Shown piece by piece: positions 19,218-29,049 of a DNA stretch of 64,000 nt. How positions within the stretch are numbered: position 1 is the stretch's first letter; every line of letters starts with the position of its first letter. Source of the stretch: Alteromonadaceae bacterium Bs31. GTDB lineage: Bacteria; Pseudomonadota; Gammaproteobacteria; Pseudomonadales; Cellvibrionaceae. The notes under the pieces were generated by a model. That model did not search any database. It was not told where the DNA came from and saw nothing but the letters and a program-made list of their open reading frames with translations. The stretch lies in assembly GCA_900177435.1 (NCBI GenBank), contig FXAI01000008.1, forward strand, positions 196,126 through 260,125, read 5' to 3'. A program made the position numbers and the translations under genes.

Positions 19218-20201
19218 GTGTCAGCAGGCCCTAGCATGTTTACAAGAAAGGATACTACGCAGAAGAGAGAAGAAGGCATTGTCAAACGCTACGCGCGCAA
19301 CCCTATTTTAACGCGTGATGATATTCCTTATCCGGTAGCAACCGTACACAATGCCGGCGTTGTAAAGCATAAGGGCCAGTATATTATGCTGTTTCGATCC
19401 CATCTGGATAATGGTCGGTCGATTATTGGCCGTGCGGACAGTTCGGATGGTTTTAAATTTAAGGCGCATGCTCAGCCATTTCTAAGTCCTGCCCTTGATG
19501 GCCCCTTTGCGGAGTATGAGCAGTATGGTGTAGAAGATTTACGTATATGCCCCTGTGAAAACAGCTATTTATTATGCTACAGCGCCTACTCTTCACACGG
19601 TGTGCGTATTGCGTTGGCGCGTACCGATGATTTCGAAACCGTTGAACGCATCGCTTTTATCAGTCAAGCGGATATGCGTAATGTTGTTATTTTTCCGGAA
19701 AAAATTGATGGTCGTTTTGTAAGGCTGGATCGCCCCCATTCAGAAATATCGCCTTGGTCAATTTGGATTTCTTACTCGCCGGATTTAATTCACTGGGGCG
19801 ACTCCAGGCGAATACTTCAATCGCAAACCTATCATTGGGATGAAATGAAAATTGGGCCGGGTGCAGCGCCCATAAAAACGCCAAAGGGTTGGTTAAATAT
19901 CTATCATGGTGTATTCCAAACGATGGCCGGAGCTGTTTACCGTCTAGGCGTAGCCTTACATGATCTAAACGACCCAGCAAAAGTGCTCGCCGTTGGGGAT
20001 CGCTGGATACTGCAACCAGAAGACCCCTGGGAAGTTACGGGCTATGTGCCCAATGTTGTTTTTAGTTGCGCTGCAGTACCTGAGGATGATGGAGAAATTA
20101 AGTTGTATTGGGGCGGGGCAGATACTGTAATGTGCGCCGGAACCACATCTGTTAATCAATTACTGGAACATTGCATGAATTCACCCCGGCCTGCATTGTA
20201 A
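19218..20201 (+). CDS. GH130-family glycoside phosphorylase/hydrolase (short form)
   Basis: 327 aa with a GTG start; an ATG at 19236 is an alternative. It is a five-bladed propeller of the GH130 type. R-N-P-I-L is near the start, G-V-E-D-L-R-I carries the presumed general-acid Asp, and K-I-G-P-G-A-A-P-I and G-Y-V-P-N-V-V-F-S follow. Characterised GH130 enzymes phosphorolyse beta-mannosides to mannose-1-phosphate. It has no signal peptide. It lies 54 nt after the GT4-cupin gene in what looks like one operon. Confidence 0.88.
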   Translation: MSAGPSMFTRKDTTQKREEGIVKRYARNPILTRDDIPYPVATVHNAGVVKHKGQYIMLFRSHLDNGRSIIGRADSSDGFKFKAHAQPFLSPALDGPFAEYEQYGVEDLRICPCENSYLLCYSAYSSHGVRIALARTDDFETVERIAFISQADMRNVVIFPEKIDGRFVRLDRPHSEISPWSIWISYSPDLIHWGDSRRILQSQTYHWDEMKIGPGAAPIKTPKGWLNIYHGVFQTMAGAVYRLGVALHDLNDPAKVLAVGDRWILQPEDPWEVTGYVPNVVFSCAAVPEDDGEIKLYWGGADTVMCAGTTSVNQLLEHCMNSPRPAL

Positions 20202-20292
20202 TTTGTATTTAAAAAATTATACATTGGACCCTGTTACAGGATCGGTGCACAAGGGCTTATAAACTGAAAATGTTCAACTAAGAAGATTTACT

Positions 20293-21792
20293 ATGAGCGC
20301 AGTACCCAAGGTCCGCCGTCGAAAATGGAAGTTAAATCCCGACCCTTCGCGAGTAATCTGTCGTCTAAACATTCCTTATGGAAGCCCGCAACGAATAGAG
20401 CGGATTATCGCGAGAGTTCTCGCACTCTCGGAAGACAGCACTAAAAGACTTTTAGATAAAATATGCTTGGACTTTTCCGACAGGCATAGGCATTTAAACG
20501 ATATTCTGGAGCAACACTTCGAACTGGTTAAAAGCTATCTGCCTGAAGGGTATTTGTCTAAAAATAATCTGTCGGAAAATAGAGTACTTAGCGATAGCCG
20601 CCGCTTGCTAATTGGTGCCTATTTTACGATGGAGTACTCGGTTGCCTCTGCAGCGCTGTTTAATCCCTCGATTGTTAAGCATCCGGATCAAAGTGGTACC
20701 GAGCCCAATACCTTGCGATTTATCATGAGTTTGCGTGCTGTTGGGGAAGGGCATATATCATCTATAGTTTTTAGCAGCGGTATACTTGGTGCCAGTGGTA
20801 ATATTCTGTTTGATCCTGAGGGCGAGTACCTTGATGCCCCCAAACTGCATTTTAATGTGAGCATTGATAAGCACTTGTTCGAATTAAAATTAGCAGAGAT
20901 GCAAGCGGCAAATGAGATTACCGCGTACCTGCTTGATCAAATGCCAGAGCAGTTTTGTCTTAATGAATTGCATACAAAAATCGAAGAGCTATCCCGCAGC
21001 GAGAGCTTTGATGATAAGAAAAAAACCTCAACTATCAGTAATATGAGCTGGTTGGCAAATTCAAATTACGAACTGGTCTTCCCGAAAGGGCTCGCCATTA
21101 GTGAGCGCGTGATATTCCCCACATCAGAAGATAACAGTCGCGGTATTGAGGATGCACGTTTCGTGCAGTTTTACCAGGATGATGGCGAATCAATATACTA
21201 TGCAACCTATACTGCATACAATGGCTCGCGTATATTGCCGCAATTGATAGAAACCCGAAACTTTAAAGAGTTTAAAATAATTACCTTAAACGGCAGTGCT
21301 GTACAGAACAAGGGTATGGCCTTGTTTCCCCGAAAAATTAACGGTGAGTATGTAATGTTGTCGCGCCAGGACGGCGAGAATAACCACATCATGTATTCAG
21401 ACAATATTCATTTTTGGCAAACATCATCTATTATTCAAGAGCCAAGCCGATCCTGGGAATTCTTCCAAATTGGTAATTGCGGTTCTCCCATGGAAACAAG
21501 TGAAGGATGGTTGGTGTTAACCCACGGTGTTGGACCGATGCGTGAATACACCATTAGCGCCATACTTCTCGATCTTGATAAGCCCAGCAAGGTAATTGCA
21601 CGTTTAAAAAAACCACTCATAAGGCCGCACGAATATGAGCGCGAAGGTTATGTGCCGAACGTGGTTTATAGTTGCGGCGCCCTTATTCATAACGACGACC
21701 TTATTATTCCTTACGCCATGTCGGATATTAGCACCGGTATAGCGAGCGTTAATGTACGAGAATTAATCGCCTCTATGGAGCGGGTTATGTGA
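20293..21792 (+). CDS. GH130-family protein (long form)
   Basis: 499 aa. Residues 1-180 are an N-terminal helical extension, followed by the GH130 propeller with G-I-E-D-A-R-F (general-acid Asp position), Q-I-G-N-C-G-S-P and G-Y-V-P-N-V-V-Y-S. It is clearly paralogous to, but divergent from, the preceding GH130, which suggests that the pair act on different linkages or on chain ends versus disaccharides. The start lies after an AAGAAG site. It is the last gene of the four-gene glycan unit. Confidence 0.87.
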   Translation: MSAVPKVRRRKWKLNPDPSRVICRLNIPYGSPQRIERIIARVLALSEDSTKRLLDKICLDFSDRHRHLNDILEQHFELVKSYLPEGYLSKNNLSENRVLSDSRRLLIGAYFTMEYSVASAALFNPSIVKHPDQSGTEPNTLRFIMSLRAVGEGHISSIVFSSGILGASGNILFDPEGEYLDAPKLHFNVSIDKHLFELKLAEMQAANEITAYLLDQMPEQFCLNELHTKIEELSRSESFDDKKKTSTISNMSWLANSNYELVFPKGLAISERVIFPTSEDNSRGIEDARFVQFYQDDGESIYYATYTAYNGSRILPQLIETRNFKEFKIITLNGSAVQNKGMALFPRKINGEYVMLSRQDGENNHIMYSDNIHFWQTSSIIQEPSRSWEFFQIGNCGSPMETSEGWLVLTHGVGPMREYTISAILLDLDKPSKVIARLKKPLIRPHEYEREGYVPNVVYSCGALIHNDDLIIPYAMSDISTGIASVNVRELIASMERVM

Positions 21793-21969
21793 GAGCCGCG
21801 ACGGCCTTCGAGCAACAAGCCCCGCTATGACAGCGCAGCAAAATAAGAAAATGCCAGCCTTAGCGCTATTTCCCCACACTTAGAAGAAGAGAGCAAAAGT
21901 CAATTGAGCTTTTGCTTGGTTTTACACGTATCATTTGCTCAAAAATAAGCAGAAGTGGGTGAGGGCATA

Positions 21970-22950
21970 ATGAACGTAGCCATTATTGGTGCCGGCATCG
22001 CCGGGCTCACTGCGGCGCGTGAGTTGAGGGAGCGAGGGGCTCAGGTCACTGTTTTCGAGAAATCCCGCGGGCTTGGTGGCCGCCTGGCCACCAAACGTTT
22101 GCACTGGGGCCATGTGGATATTGGAGCCCAGTATTTCACCGCTCGAGATGAGCGTTTTAAAGCGCAGGTGGACCGGTGGATGGCACAAGGCTTTGTGGCG
22201 CGCTGGGAGTTTACGCCCCACGCGATTGACGCAAGAAAGGGGCTGGTGCGGCCCAAGGACAGTAGCATACGCTATGTGGGCACACCCAGTATGAATAGCC
22301 TTGCCCATGCCCTGGCCGATAAGGTGGAGGTCCGTTTCAACAGTCGTATACAGAGCCTCACCCAAAGCTCAGAAGGCTGGCGCGTTGAAATCTCTGATGG
22401 TGAGCCTGTCGATGATTGCTATGACTGGGTGGTGTTGAGCCTGCCAGCGGAGCAAAGTCAAAGTTTACTGGCTGACACGCCTATTGGGCATAAAATTCCC
22501 CAAGACATTCATCAAGCTTGTTGGGCTTTGGCACTGGCAACCTGTGGCGAAGTAGCGCCAGAGATTCAGGGGATTTTCGGCGATGAGCTGGTGTCCTGGG
22601 TGTCACGTTTATCTGCACGGCCTCAACGAAATATTTCCAAGCCCTACGATGATCTGTGGATGCTGCACTTCGCTGGTGAATGGTCAGATACCAAAGGCAA
22701 GCACTTGCCAGACAATTTTACGCAGCTTGGTTTGGAGTGGCTTTCAGCTACGCTTAATAAACCGCTTAAGCTTGCGTACGCCTACCCGCATTACTGGCGC
22801 TACGCGCGAGTGAAGCCCGATAAAGTAAAGCCTGTGGTAATTGCAGATAAAACAAAGGGGCTCGCGGCAATTGGTGACTGGTCTGCAGGTGGCAGGGTAG
22901 AGGGAGCCTATTTATCTGCGCTGGATTTTGTTGATTATTTTTTCGATTAA
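21970..22950 (+). CDS. FAD-dependent NAD(P)/amine-oxidase-like oxidoreductase (renalase-like)
   Basis: 326 aa from the ATG at 21970; a GTG at 21955 would add five residues. The N-terminal dinucleotide-binding motif G-A-G-I-A-G-L-T-A-A-R is followed by E-K-S-R-G-L-G-G-R-L-A-T and, at the C-terminus, A-A-I-G-D-W-S-A-G-G-R-V-E-G-A, which closes the FAD site. This is the COG3380 type, often found beside photolyase genes. The substrate is unknown. It starts the light/redox repair cluster. Confidence 0.83.
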   Translation: MNVAIIGAGIAGLTAARELRERGAQVTVFEKSRGLGGRLATKRLHWGHVDIGAQYFTARDERFKAQVDRWMAQGFVARWEFTPHAIDARKGLVRPKDSSIRYVGTPSMNSLAHALADKVEVRFNSRIQSLTQSSEGWRVEISDGEPVDDCYDWVVLSLPAEQSQSLLADTPIGHKIPQDIHQACWALALATCGEVAPEIQGIFGDELVSWVSRLSARPQRNISKPYDDLWMLHFAGEWSDTKGKHLPDNFTQLGLEWLSATLNKPLKLAYAYPHYWRYARVKPDKVKPVVIADKTKGLAAIGDWSAGGRVEGAYLSALDFVDYFFD

Positions 22951-23103
22951 GGCCGCGTGCTGTTGTAGCATAGCAGCACAGAGTAAACTCAGTGTGTACA
23001 GCAAGAATCTGTAGTGTCAACGAGCCTGCGTTTAGCTGGCGTAAGTGCTGGCGTAATAAACAAGGTATCAGGCAAAAACCGCTAAAAAGGTGAATAACAC
23101 CGT

Positions 23104-24084
23104 ATGAATAACCCACATGTACAAGAGCAAGGCGAGCAGAGCAAGATTCCCATCGGTATCAGTAGTTGTCTGATCGGTGAGAAAGTGCGCTTCGATTCAG
23201 GCCACAAAAACAATACTTACATCACCAAAACACTGAACGAATATTTTCAGTTTAAGCCCTTTTGTCCAGAAGTGAGTATCGGCCTAGGTATTCCCAGAGA
23301 ACCTATAAGGCTGGTTAGCGATGAGCTAGACGGAGAGGTTCGTTGTATCGGTACAAAAGACCCGGATCTCGATGTGACCGCAGAGCTAAGCTCCTGTGCA
23401 GAAAGCCAATTCCATTGGGTATCAGAGCTTAGTGGTTATATTTTTAAGAAAGACTCCCCAAGTTGCGGCATGGAGAGAGTGAAGGTTTACACTAAAAATA
23501 ATCCTACGCGTTCAGGTGTTGGCGTTTACGCTTCTGCGATTTTGCAAGCCTTTCCCAATTTGCCTGTTGAAGAGGAAGGTCGCCTGGGTGATACCCGCTT
23601 GAGGGAAAATTTTATCAAGCGTGTGTTTATCTATAAGCGCTGGCAAGATCTAAATAAATCCCAGTGGAGTAAAAAATCGCTGGTAGATTTTCACGCTCGT
23701 CACAAACTTATCTTTATGAGTCATAACCAAACGAAAACACGAGAGCTGGGTCAACTGGTCAGTCAGCTGGGTAGTGTGGATTTACAGGATCTTTGCAGTC
23801 AATACATTACCGCAGTGACTGACATTCTCCGCAAGCCTACCAATACAAAAAACCATACTAATGTGCTCAAGCATATTCAGGGCTATTTAAAACGAAGCCT
23901 AGAAGTTGACGATAAAGCCGAGTTGGAACACACCATAGAGCAGTATAGGTTGGGTTATCTTCCCCTTATTGTGCCCATTACAATCTTGCGTCATCATTTT
24001 AGGAAGCACCCCGATCCGTATATAGAGCAGTCCTATTACATGCAGCCACACCCGCGTGAGCTCATGTTACAAAATACACTGTAA
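23104..24084 (+). CDS. DUF523 and DUF1722 (YbgA-like) fusion protein
   Basis: 326 aa. The N-terminal DUF523 (about 15-160) has the G-I-S-S-C-L-I-G and D-S-P-S-C-G-M motifs. The C-terminal DUF1722/YbgA part spans about 190-315, with D-F-H-A-R-H-K near its start. Proteins of this type are recurrent neighbours of photolyases and are thought to be linked to light or UV responses. The biochemical role is unknown. The conserved Cys pairs suggest metal or redox chemistry. Confidence 0.88.
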   Translation: MNNPHVQEQGEQSKIPIGISSCLIGEKVRFDSGHKNNTYITKTLNEYFQFKPFCPEVSIGLGIPREPIRLVSDELDGEVRCIGTKDPDLDVTAELSSCAESQFHWVSELSGYIFKKDSPSCGMERVKVYTKNNPTRSGVGVYASAILQAFPNLPVEEEGRLGDTRLRENFIKRVFIYKRWQDLNKSQWSKKSLVDFHARHKLIFMSHNQTKTRELGQLVSQLGSVDLQDLCSQYITAVTDILRKPTNTKNHTNVLKHIQGYLKRSLEVDDKAELEHTIEQYRLGYLPLIVPITILRHHFRKHPDPYIEQSYYMQPHPRELMLQNTL

Positions 24085-24147
24085 TAGCGATATTGACAGA
24101 ATCCCTGGAAATTACGGTGACAGCAAAAGTACGGCGCAAGCAGGCTT

Positions 24148-25710
24148 ATGAGGCTCAATAAAAACTACCATACCCTGCGATTAGTACTGGGGGATCAGTT
24201 AAGTACTCAGCACAGCTGGTTTGAGCATACAGATTCTGGTGTGCTCTATGTTGTCGCTGAGCTTCCGCAAGAAGCAAGTTATGTAAAACATCACATACAG
24301 AAGCTTTGCGCATTTTTCCTGGCAATGGAAACCTTTGCCCGTGCGCTAAAATCAAGTGGCCATCACGTACTTTATCTTACCTTAGACGATACCATCCACC
24401 ATGCAAACTTAAGTGGTTTAATCTCTGCTTTAATCGATCGATATTCTGTCAACTGTTTTCAATACCAAAGGCCAGATGAATACCGATTGCGACAGCAGCT
24501 TGCGAGCTTAAGCTTCGCCAGCGATACCGTAGTGCAGGAGTGTGATAGCGAGCATTTTTTACTGCCCTTCGCCGAAATTCCACAGTACGTGAAAGCGCAG
24601 CAGCATAATCGTATGGAATCGTTTTATCGGAAAATGCGCAAGCGTTTCGGTATTCTTATGAAGGGTGAGCAAGCACTTGGCGGAAAATGGAATTACGACA
24701 GCGAGAATAGAGATAAATTGAAGCCCAAAGATTTGTCCGATATTCCCCAGCCTCTCATTTTTAGTAATGATGTTTCCGCCATTATTAAACGCATAGACCA
24801 GCACCATATCCCGCATTTCGGCCATGTTGAAGACGCCTTGCTCTGGCCTGTTTCACGCGAGCAATCCTTGCAATTGTTGCAACATTTTTGCGCCTACTGC
24901 TTGCCTATGTTCGGTCGTTTTCAAGATGCCATGACCCACCAGCATCCCGATAAGTGGACTTTGTATCATTCGCGCTTGTCTTTTTCGCTCAATAGTAAAA
25001 TGCTGCACCCTCGAGAAGTTATCGATGCCGCACTGGCGGCTTATGAGGGCCTTGAGGGTCGAATTACGCTACCACAGGTGGAGGGCTTTGTTCGTCAAAT
25101 ACTTGGCTGGCGTGAATATGTTCGATGTGTGTATTGGGTGAATATGCCGCAATATGGTCAAACAAATGCGCTGCACGCAAACCGAGATCTACCGGGCTTC
25201 TTCTGGGATGGCAACACTAAAATGCAGTGTATGAAACAGGCTATCGATCAATCGTTAAAGTATGCTTACGCACATCATATACAGCGTTTGATGATCACTG
25301 GTAATTTTTGTTTACTAAGCGGGGTAGACCCGAAGCAAGTGGACGCTTGGTACCTTGGTATTTATATCGATGCGATAGAATGGGTTGAAATGCCCAATAC
25401 GCGCGGCATGAGCCAGTATGCCGATGGCGGATGGGTTGCCACCAAACCGTACTCGGCCGGTGGAAACTATGTGAATAAAATGAGTGATTATTGCAAAACC
25501 TGCCACTACCAAATTAAAGAAAAAACCTCTGAGCAGGCCTGCCCCTTCAACAGTCTTTATTGGAATTTCATGAATACGCATCGCAATAAATTGGCCAATA
25601 ATCCTCGAATTGGTATGGTATACCGAAGCTGGGATAAGCAGTCACCGAGCACTCAGCAAGCCACGTTGGCGCGCGCTGAGTGGTGTTTGGAAAACCTGGA
25701 TAAGATCTAA
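24148..25710 (+). CDS. FeS-type prokaryotic (6-4) photolyase / cryptochrome-like protein
   Basis: 520 aa. The N-terminus L-R-L-V-L-G-D-Q-L-S and the overall plan match the FeS-BCP photolyase-related family (COG3046). C-terminal cysteines that can hold a 4Fe-4S cluster are visible: one in G-N-F-C-L-L-S-G and three in D-Y-C-K-T-C-H and Q-A-C-P-F. The FAD-domain segment G-W-R-E-Y-V-R is present. Such enzymes repair (6-4) photoproducts. The start follows a GCAGG site. It lies 63 nt after the DUF523/DUF1722 gene and 23 nt before the PhyH gene. Confidence 0.9.
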   Translation: MRLNKNYHTLRLVLGDQLSTQHSWFEHTDSGVLYVVAELPQEASYVKHHIQKLCAFFLAMETFARALKSSGHHVLYLTLDDTIHHANLSGLISALIDRYSVNCFQYQRPDEYRLRQQLASLSFASDTVVQECDSEHFLLPFAEIPQYVKAQQHNRMESFYRKMRKRFGILMKGEQALGGKWNYDSENRDKLKPKDLSDIPQPLIFSNDVSAIIKRIDQHHIPHFGHVEDALLWPVSREQSLQLLQHFCAYCLPMFGRFQDAMTHQHPDKWTLYHSRLSFSLNSKMLHPREVIDAALAAYEGLEGRITLPQVEGFVRQILGWREYVRCVYWVNMPQYGQTNALHANRDLPGFFWDGNTKMQCMKQAIDQSLKYAYAHHIQRLMITGNFCLLSGVDPKQVDAWYLGIYIDAIEWVEMPNTRGMSQYADGGWVATKPYSAGGNYVNKMSDYCKTCHYQIKEKTSEQACPFNSLYWNFMNTHRNKLANNPRIGMVYRSWDKQSPSTQQATLARAEWCLENLDKI

Positions 25711-25733
25711 TTTTTTACAGAGCCATATAATCA

Positions 25734-26507
25734 TTGAACAACACTACTTTTAAACTGAGCAAAACCCAGTTAGATAGCTTTAAAAAAAACGGATATCTCA
25801 TTGTTAGGCATTGGTTAGCAGCTGACGCGCTTGGCGCCATGCAGGAAGTTGCCGTAAATCATTTGCATAATCCCACTCAACCCTGGGAGCTCGAAGCGCA
25901 ACTGGCTTACCCTGGCGCACCTTGTTCTTTGGAAGAGCAAGGTGGTGGCACCATCAGGCGTCTGCTTGGTGCATACAAGCGCGAGTGTCTTTGGCGAGAA
26001 TTTGCCACTAGTGACAAACTAAAAACCAGCTTACAGCAACTTTTTGATCATCCTCAGATACTGCTGAGCCAGGCTCATCACAACTGCCTTATGACAAAAG
26101 CGCCACGTTATAGCAGCGATACTGGCTGGCATCAGGATAAGCGATATTGGCGTTTTGAAAAAAACGAACTGATAACGGCGTGGCTGGCTTTAGGCAGGGA
26201 GACACCTGAAAATGGTGCGTTGCGTGTTATTCCTGGTAGCCATCGATTGCCTCTCATGTCTGAAAGCTTTGATGAGCGGGCGTTCTTCCTTGCCAGCAAA
26301 GCAGAAAATAAACAGCTTATAGATCAGAGCCACTGCCTGGAATTAAATGCCGGAGATTTACTGTTTTTCCACTGTGATTTACTGCACAGTGCTTCCAGAA
26401 ACCTTGCCAGCAGCACCAAGCTATCTCTCGTGTTTACCTACCATAGTGGCGACAATAGCCCACAGGAAAACACTCGTTCTGCAAGCTTGAGTGAGATTGT
26501 TCTCTAG
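25734..26507 (+). CDS. Phytanoyl-CoA dioxygenase (PhyH)-family Fe(II)/2-oxoglutarate oxygenase
   Basis: 257 aa with a TTG start (weak ribosome site). The jelly-roll metal motif is G-W-H-Q-D, followed by P-E-N-G-A-L-R-V-I-P-G-S-H. The distal His is in L-L-H-S-A-S-R-N, with an Arg for 2-oxoglutarate. The catalytic set is complete. The substrate is unknown; proximity to the photolyase suggests a role in repair or pigment chemistry, which is only inference. Confidence 0.8.
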   Translation: MNNTTFKLSKTQLDSFKKNGYLIVRHWLAADALGAMQEVAVNHLHNPTQPWELEAQLAYPGAPCSLEEQGGGTIRRLLGAYKRECLWREFATSDKLKTSLQQLFDHPQILLSQAHHNCLMTKAPRYSSDTGWHQDKRYWRFEKNELITAWLALGRETPENGALRVIPGSHRLPLMSESFDERAFFLASKAENKQLIDQSHCLELNAGDLLFFHCDLLHSASRNLASSTKLSLVFTYHSGDNSPQENTRSASLSEIVL

Positions 26508-26788
26508 AGCTTACGCGACTCATGTATCTGGCTCAGGCAAAGCTTGAGCGCTCGAATACTCTCTGTCGAACACATCGTCTAGGCTGCCAGGCAGACACGG
26601 ATCAGCGTTTTTCCCTTAAATCGAGAGGCTCAGTTTTTGTGCGCTTAATTTGCGGTGATATCAACCAAATGGGCGGTTGTACCGTATAAGCTCCAGTAAG
26701 CCGTAAATATGAAAAAATGATGCTGGCGAAACTTACCAGCGGTGGAATGCACAACTAACGCTCAATAGGAAATACCCCGTAATTAACA

Positions 26789-27508
26789 ATGGCAAATCTA
26801 AATGTTTCGATTATAGGCGCCTCTGGCGGGATCGGGTCGGCGTTTGTGAGCATGCTCTCTCAAGACCCTACAAATACGGTGCATGCCTTTTCGCGCTCAG
26901 CGCTAAAAAACGAACGCTCCAATGTGCAGCTTGGCACATTGGATTTCGCTGATGAGGGCTCCATAAGTGCCGCTGCCCAAGCCGCTTCAGAAAACCGGGC
27001 CCTGGATTTGGTGATTGTAGCCACCGGTATACTGCACGATGCTACTATGATGCCAGAGAAGACACTGGCCGATTTAAGCGCTGATAATTTTCAACGCAAC
27101 TTTCTCGCCAACACCATTGGTCCCGCATTGGTAGCAAAACATTTCTTGCCAAAACTTCAGCGCGACAAACGGGCGGTGTTTGCAGCACTTTCTGCGCGGG
27201 TGGGGAGTATTTCGGATAATCGTTTAGGGGGTTGGTATGCGTATCGGGCCTCTAAAGCGGCGCTGAATATGCTCATTCGCACCGCTAGTATAGAAGTTGC
27301 CCGGCGACACAAACATGCCATTGTGGTCGGCATGCACCCCGGAACGGTTGCTACAAATTTGTCGCAACCTTTTCAAGCGCGTGTCCCAAGCGGCAAACTG
27401 TTTGAGGCAGACTATTCCGCAGGTCGACTTATTGCCGTGATGGCAGGTCTCACTCCAAATGATAGCGGTAAGGTCTTCGCCTGGGATGGCAGTGAGGTAC
27501 CATGTTAG
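26789..27508 (+). CDS. Short-chain dehydrogenase/reductase
   Basis: 239 aa. The Rossmann motif is G-A-S-G-G-I-G near residue 11, the catalytic Tyr and Lys lie in Y-A-Y-R-A-S-K, and an upstream Ser is in L-S-A-R-V-G-S. It is CsgA-like and typical of SDRs found between photolyase genes. The substrate is unknown. It lies 57 nt before phrB, with 281 bp upstream that probably holds its own promoter. Confidence 0.85.
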   Translation: MANLNVSIIGASGGIGSAFVSMLSQDPTNTVHAFSRSALKNERSNVQLGTLDFADEGSISAAAQAASENRALDLVIVATGILHDATMMPEKTLADLSADNFQRNFLANTIGPALVAKHFLPKLQRDKRAVFAALSARVGSISDNRLGGWYAYRASKAALNMLIRTASIEVARRHKHAIVVGMHPGTVATNLSQPFQARVPSGKLFEADYSAGRLIAVMAGLTPNDSGKVFAWDGSEVPC

Positions 27509-27565
27509 CGTGCTTGTTCAATTTATCGTATTTGCAAAACCCGCTCACAGAGCCATTAATTAAAT

Positions 27566-28987
27566 ATGACTAAGCCACTTGCCATTCATTGGTTTCGACA
27601 GGATCTGCGTTTATCAGATAATCCCTCCCTGCTTGCCGCTTCGAAGGCGGGCAATGTCTTGCCAATATATATCCTCGATGACGATAACGCGGGCGAATAT
27701 AAAATGGGAGGCGCAAGCCGCTGGTGGCTGCACCATTCTTTAAATGCGCTGAACAAAAGCTTGAAGGGGAATTTGCGGGTTTATCGTGGGGATGCCCAGG
27801 CGATACTCTGCAAGCTGGTAGAGCAAAACCCCAATTGCTCACTCAGCTGGAACAGATGCTACGAACCGTGGCGCATTGCCAGAGACAAAAGTATCAAGCA
27901 GGCACTTGAGCAGGCGGGTGTAGAAGCCCAGAGTTATAATGGCTCTCTTCTTTGGGAGCCGTGGCAGGTGCTAAAAAAAGACGGTACACCCTATAAAGTA
28001 TTTACGCCTTACTATCGCCGAGGCTGTCTTAGTGCAACAGCACCGAGGGAGCCCTTAGCAAAACCAAGAATCAGATATGCCGAAGGGGATTTTCAGGCGC
28101 TGACCATTGATGAGCTACATTTATTGCCAACAGTTGCCTGGGATGTGCAGCTTAACGGCCATTGGAAAATTGGTGAGGCGCCAGCACAAGCCAGATTACG
28201 ACAATTTATCGACGAGGGTTTGGCAGACTATAAAGAAGGGCGTAACTACCCTGCGAAAAAAAATGTATCACAACTTTCTCCGCACCTTCACTGGGGGGAA
28301 ATTTCGCCCAATCAAGTTTGGTACGATGTTCAACGGTCGGGTAGTGGAGTTAACGAAGACTGCCTCTTAAGCGAGTTGGGCTGGCGAGAATTTTCCTATG
28401 CTTTGCTTTACCACTTTCCCAACTTGCCAGAAAAGAACTTACAAAAGAAATTTGACGCTTTTCCCTGGCGTAACAACAAAAAAAAGCTGGCACGTTGGCA
28501 GCAGGGTATGACTGGTTATCCCATTGTTGATGCGGGCATGCGCGAGCTTTGGCAGACGGGATATATGCACAACCGTGTGCGCATGATCGTTGGCTCGTTT
28601 CTGGTAAAGAATTTGTTGTTACATTGGCACCACGGCAAAAACTGGTTCTGGGATTGTCTTGTGGATGCAGATTTAGCCAGCAACAGTGCCAGCTGGCAGT
28701 GGATAGGGGGTTGTGGGGCAGATGCGGCGCCTTACTTTAGAGTATTTAACCCAATAAGCCAGGGCGAAAAATTTGACCACTCCGGAGCATACACCCGTCA
28801 TTTTGTTCCTGAACTAAGCGCCTTGCCAGACAAGTACCTTTATCGTCCATGGGAAGCGCCCGAGGCAGTGTTGGATGCGGCGGGTATTGAGCTGGGAGTA
28901 ACTTACCCCTTACCTGTGGTGGATGTAAAACTCTCTCGTGAGCAGGCGCTGGAGGCATTCAAAGCCATAAAAGTGAACCCTACTTAA
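27566..28987 (+). CDS. phrB: Deoxyribodipyrimidine photolyase (class I CPD)
   Basis: 473 aa, the usual size. The N-terminal alpha/beta antenna domain begins W-F-R-Q-D-L-R-L-S-D-N-P. The FAD domain has G-W-R-E-F-S-Y, T-G-Y-P-I-V-D-A-G-M-R-E-L and W-Q-W-I-G-G-C-G-A-D-A-A-P-Y-F-R in split segments. It repairs cyclobutane pyrimidine dimers with blue light. It ends the cluster, so the cell carries enzymes for both major UV lesions. Confidence 0.95.
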   Translation: MTKPLAIHWFRQDLRLSDNPSLLAASKAGNVLPIYILDDDNAGEYKMGGASRWWLHHSLNALNKSLKGNLRVYRGDAQAILCKLVEQNPNCSLSWNRCYEPWRIARDKSIKQALEQAGVEAQSYNGSLLWEPWQVLKKDGTPYKVFTPYYRRGCLSATAPREPLAKPRIRYAEGDFQALTIDELHLLPTVAWDVQLNGHWKIGEAPAQARLRQFIDEGLADYKEGRNYPAKKNVSQLSPHLHWGEISPNQVWYDVQRSGSGVNEDCLLSELGWREFSYALLYHFPNLPEKNLQKKFDAFPWRNNKKKLARWQQGMTGYPIVDAGMRELWQTGYMHNRVRMIVGSFLVKNLLLHWHHGKNWFWDCLVDADLASNSASWQWIGGCGADAAPYFRVFNPISQGEKFDHSGAYTRHFVPELSALPDKYLYRPWEAPEAVLDAAGIELGVTYPLPVVDVKLSREQALEAFKAIKVNPT

Positions 28988-29049
28988 GTGAGTCTTGCTC
29001 TGGTGAGCCTTGCTTAAGCAAGGCCCGTGCTTGTGAGGAAAGCCCGCTC

